A stretch of DNA of 33,374 nucleotides from Candidatus Fermentithermobacillaceae bacterium UBA3951 (GTDB lineage: Bacteria > Bacillota > Sulfobacillia > Fermentithermobacillales > Fermentithermobacillaceae), in contig DGDN01000105.1 of assembly GCA_002385465.1 (NCBI GenBank), forward strand, positions 1-33,374. Direction: 5' to 3'. This document shows positions 31,174 to 33,374 of the stretch, in pieces. The position numbers and the translations under genes were made by a program. Every line of letters starts with the position of its first letter. The first letter of the stretch is position 1. The notes below the pieces were generated by a model. The model ran no database searches, had not been told where the DNA came from, and saw only the letters and a program-made list of their open reading frames with translations.

Positions 31174-31248
31174 TTTTTCTCGGATTTTGATTGGATACCA
31201 CTCTGGTTTTCACTGTAAGCCATATCGGCAGTTTACGGAGGTGCGTTC

Positions 31249-33186
<1,938 letters not shown>

Positions 33187-33204
33187 TCGAAAGGGCGGAA
33201 CGCA

Positions 33205-33374
33205 GTGGATAAGAAGCCAGTTGACGATAGGGAGAATAGGCCACGGGAAAGCGCTTGCCCTGAAGACGTGACCGCTCAGGTCACAGGCGAAGGGGAGCCT
33301 CAACCGGCCGGGGAGGTGCACGGAGCCGCCAGAGAAGGTGAAGTGCCTCGTGAGGAGCTCTCTTATACACATCT
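33205..33374 (+). CDS. grpE: partial CDS, probable GrpE N-terminus
   Basis: An open frame starts with GTG at 33205, 18 bp after dnaK, and stays open to the contig end. The 50 or so visible residues are acidic, charged and low in complexity (MDKKPVDDRENRPRE...), as in the disordered N-terminus of GrpE. No conserved GrpE motif is reached, so the name rests on position after dnaK. The last 16 bases are adapter, so the true coding sequence ends at about 33358. Confidence 0.6.
   Translation, partial: MDKKPVDDRENRPRESACPEDVTAQVTGEGEPQPAGEVHGAAREGEVPREELSYTH
33359..33374 (-). other. Nextera/Tn5 mosaic-end adapter (partial, artefact)
   Basis: The last 16 bases match the end of the Tn5 mosaic end in the opposite orientation to the sequence at 1-19. 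Three further bases of the mosaic end are not matched, so it is a partial adapter read-through. Confidence 0.9.

Noticed and set aside
31174..31248. CIRCE element in front of dnaK
   Set aside because: No TTAGCACTC-N9-GAGTGCTAA match was seen.

Overview
The window is a 33.4 kb assembled contig from a bacterium, most likely a spore-forming or formerly spore-forming, possibly thermophilic member of the Bacillota. Indications are a Rex redox repressor, a PdaB-like polysaccharide deacetylase, a Gx/heptaprenyl-diphosphate-component-I type membrane protein, many GTG and TTG starts with strong GGAGG-type ribosome binding sites, and fairly high GC. The taxon is an inference; no rRNA or tRNA was recognised. 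Both ends carry Nextera/Tn5 mosaic-end adapter sequence (1-19 and 33359-33374). The genomic part is therefore about 20-33358, and the ends are not biological.

Layout. (1) 87-8347: a probable sigma-54-controlled operon with an RraA-fold protein, a complete oligopeptide-type ABC importer (binding protein, two permeases, two ATPases), an M20 amidohydrolase and a second RraA-fold protein. Its leader can form two mutually exclusive hairpins, and a 16-bp hairpin separates the binding-protein gene from the permease genes. (2) 8350-11258, minus strand: a PdaB-like deacetylase, then a separate cluster of four small or uncharacterised genes, one of them a divergent YbaB-like protein. (3) 11398-14018: an M19 dipeptidase lacking one expected metal ligand, and a glycerate kinase fused to a Nudix domain. 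(4) 14233-17621: a membrane-anchored protein of unknown function, translationally coupled to a secreted 897-residue protein that looks like a lipase whose serine is lost and which carries a PKD-like domain. (5) 17789-18948: a LolD/MacB-type ATPase convergent with a small membrane-anchored protein. (6) 19035-23672: Lgt, a five-domain c-di-GMP protein (PAS-GAF-HD-GYP-GAF-GGDEF), a Gx-family membrane protein that looks leaderless, and Rex. (7) 23895-27742: a propionate/methylmalonyl-CoA operon (carboxyltransferase, small subunit, biotin carrier, B12-binding mutase subunit, MeaB chaperone) without the large mutase subunit. (8) 27816-30508: two FtsX/MacB-type permeases without an adjacent ATPase. 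(9) 30707-33374: a promoter, an HspR-like MerR regulator, DnaK and the start of a probable GrpE.

Together the genes suggest a heterotroph that imports and hydrolyses peptides or acylated amino acids, runs methylmalonyl-CoA chemistry, and monitors redox (Rex) and heat stress (HspR). The most interesting parts are the sigma-54 leader switch, the pseudo-lipase pair, the glycerate kinase-Nudix fusion and the uncharacterised minus-strand cluster.
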